Source: Eledone cirrhosa
Lineage: Eukaryota; Mollusca; Cephalopoda; Octopoda; Eledonidae
Direction of reading: 5' to 3'
NCBI GenBank assembly: GCA_964016885.1
Contig: OZ024744.1
Location: forward strand, 21,272,298-21,336,297
Length of the DNA: 64,000 nucleotides
Shown: piece by piece, positions 63,101 to 64,000 of the stretch
Numbering within the stretch: position 1 is the first letter of the stretch
How the letters are laid out: each line of letters begins with the position of its first letter
Notes under the pieces: generated by a model
The model's database searches: none
Seen by the model: only the letters and a program-made list of their open reading frames with translations
Told to the model about the DNA's origin: nothing
Position numbers and translations under genes: made by a program

Positions 63101-64000
63101 CTCTTCAATTACTGTTGCTCTCCTCGTTCAATTACTGTTGCTCTCCGCTTTCAATTACTGTTGCTCCCCTCTTCAATTGCTGTTGCTCTCCTCTTTCAAT
63201 TACTGTTGCTCTCCTCTTTCAATTACTGTTGCCCTCCTCTTCAATTACTATTTCTCTCCTCTTTCATATACTGTTGCTCTCCTCTTCAATTACTGTTGCT
63301 CTCCTCTTCAATTACTGTTGCTCTCCTCGTTCAATTACTGTTGCTCTCCTCCTCAATTACTATTCTCTCCTCTTTCAATTACTGTTGCTCTCCTCTTTCA
63401 ATTAATGTTGCTCTCCTCGGTCAATTACTGTTGCTCTCCTCGTTCAATTACTGTTGCTCTTCTCGTTCAATTACTCTTGCTCTTCCCTTGAATTACTGTT
63501 TTTCTCCTCGTTCAATTACTGTTGCTCTCCTCTTCAATTACTGTTGCTCTCCTCTTCAATTACTGTTGCTCTCCTCGTTCAATTACTGTTGCTCTCCTCC
63601 TCAATTACTGTTGCTCTCCTCTTCAATTATTGTTGCTCTCCTCGTCAATTAATGTGGCTCTCCTCTTCAATTACTGTTGCTCTCCTCTTCAATTACTGTT
63701 GCTCTCCTCTTCAATTAATGTTGCTCTCCTCTTTCAATTACTGTTGCTCTCCTCGTTCAATTACTGTTGCTCTCCTCTTCAATTACTGTTGCTCTCCTCG
63801 TTCAATTACTGTTGCTCTCCTCGTTCAATTACTGTTGCTCTCCTCTTCAATTACTATTTCTCTCCTCTTTCAATTACTGTTGCTCTCCTCGTTCAATTAC
63901 TGTTGCTCTCCTCGTTCAATTACTTATGCTCTTCTCATCAATTACTGTTGCTCTCCTCGTTCAATTACTGTTGCTCTCCTCTTCAATTACTGTTGTTCTC

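Larger units (their letters stand above)
14727..64000. repeat. Giant 22/23-bp minisatellite (satellite) array, continues beyond window
   Basis: A single uninterrupted tandem array of at least 49.3 kb, roughly 2,200 units. The unit is TTCAATTACTGTTG followed by CTCTCCTC (22 bp). Frequent variants have CGTTC or CTTTC at the junction (23 bp), CATC or CCTC junctions, CTATTT for CTGTTG, CTATTC (21 bp), AATTAATG, AATTAGTG and AATTGCTG. On + the consensus is 10 T, 7 C, 3 A, 2 G. The unit has no stop in any + frame, and since 22 is one more than a multiple of 3 all three frames give the same 22-residue cyclic peptide (FNYCCSPLQLLLLSSSITVA..). The minus strand has two stops per 66 bp. Kilobase-scale duplications sharing rare variants show homogenisation by unequal exchange or amplification. 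No transposon or other unrelated sequence is visible inside. Its role (heterochromatin, structural satellite, transcribed repeat) cannot be read from sequence. Confidence 0.98.
38761..64000. repeat. Array domain B (CCACTACTATTGCTCC-cassette domain)
   Basis: Carries a multi-unit cassette TTTATTTACTG ... TTCCACTACTATTGCTCC, CTTCCATTACTG, CTCCCATTACTGATTC. Eleven copies occur near 40.92, 42.40, 45.41, 47.25, 49.18, 51.27, 53.79, 55.85, 57.43, 59.63 and 61.44 kb, about 1.5-3.0 kb apart. A second marker, CTTGTACAGTTACTCTTG, occurs near 43.79, 47.77, 49.72, 52.21, 52.35, 54.32, 56.73, 60.10, 62.39 and 62.59 kb. Neither is present in domain A. Confidence 0.8.

Noticed and set aside
14639..64000. Dozens of + strand open frames of 100-1,522 codons
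   Set aside because: They follow from a stop-free tandem unit, overlap in all three frames and carry no domain, start context or codon signal. They are not genes on this evidence.
14727..64000. CRISPR-like array (short repeats with variable parts)
   Set aside because: There are no distinct spacers: variable parts are 1-4 bases of the same unit, and the surrounding DNA is animal, not prokaryotic.
14727..64000. Calling the array a centromere
   Set aside because: Higher-order structure alone does not show centromere function; the chromosomal position and CENP-A binding are unknown.

Overview
This looks like non-coding, repeat-rich DNA from an animal nuclear genome, most likely a cephalopod and probably an octopod. 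The assignment rests on several copies of a tRNA-derived SINE whose head (GGCAGAGTCGTTAGAA...), B box (GAGTTCAAATCC) and tail (GGGTCGATAAA..AAGTACCAG) match what I recall of cephalopod SINEs, plus abundant (AT)n, (GATA)n and (AC)n microsatellites. Species level is not claimed. I found no intact protein-coding gene, tRNA, rRNA or CRISPR array.

Layout. Bases 1-14,726 are an interspersed-repeat landscape. It holds at least six copies or fragments of one SINE family and one copy of a second SINE family. It holds two C-terminal remnants of non-LTR retrotransposon (LINE) polyproteins: 10063-10271 (+, frameshifted, followed by a (GAA)n tail) and 13733-14008 (-). Three unclassified dispersed families have two or three diverged copies each (called R1, R2 and R3 here). 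A likely hAT-like DNA-transposon remnant (5177-6991) carries a SINE inserted with a perfect 16-bp target-site duplication and probably a second nested element. Several palindromic, foldback (MITE-like) elements and long AT microsatellites make up the rest.

Bases 14,727-64,000 (49.3 kb, running off the window) are one uninterrupted minisatellite/satellite array. The unit is 22 bp, TTCAATTACTGTTG + CTCTCCTC, mixed with 23-bp variants (CGTTC or CTTTC at the junction) and 21-bp variants, roughly 2,200 units in all. It is pyrimidine-rich on the + strand (17 of 22 bases). It shows multi-kilobase higher-order duplications with shared rare variants, two large domains with different diagnostic variants, two diverged islands, and no visible transposon insertion.

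The very long + strand open frames in the array (up to 1,522 codons) are a by-product of the unit having no stop in any + frame. I do not annotate them as genes. The array itself, its stop-free one-sided character and its nested higher-order structure are the most unusual content of the window.
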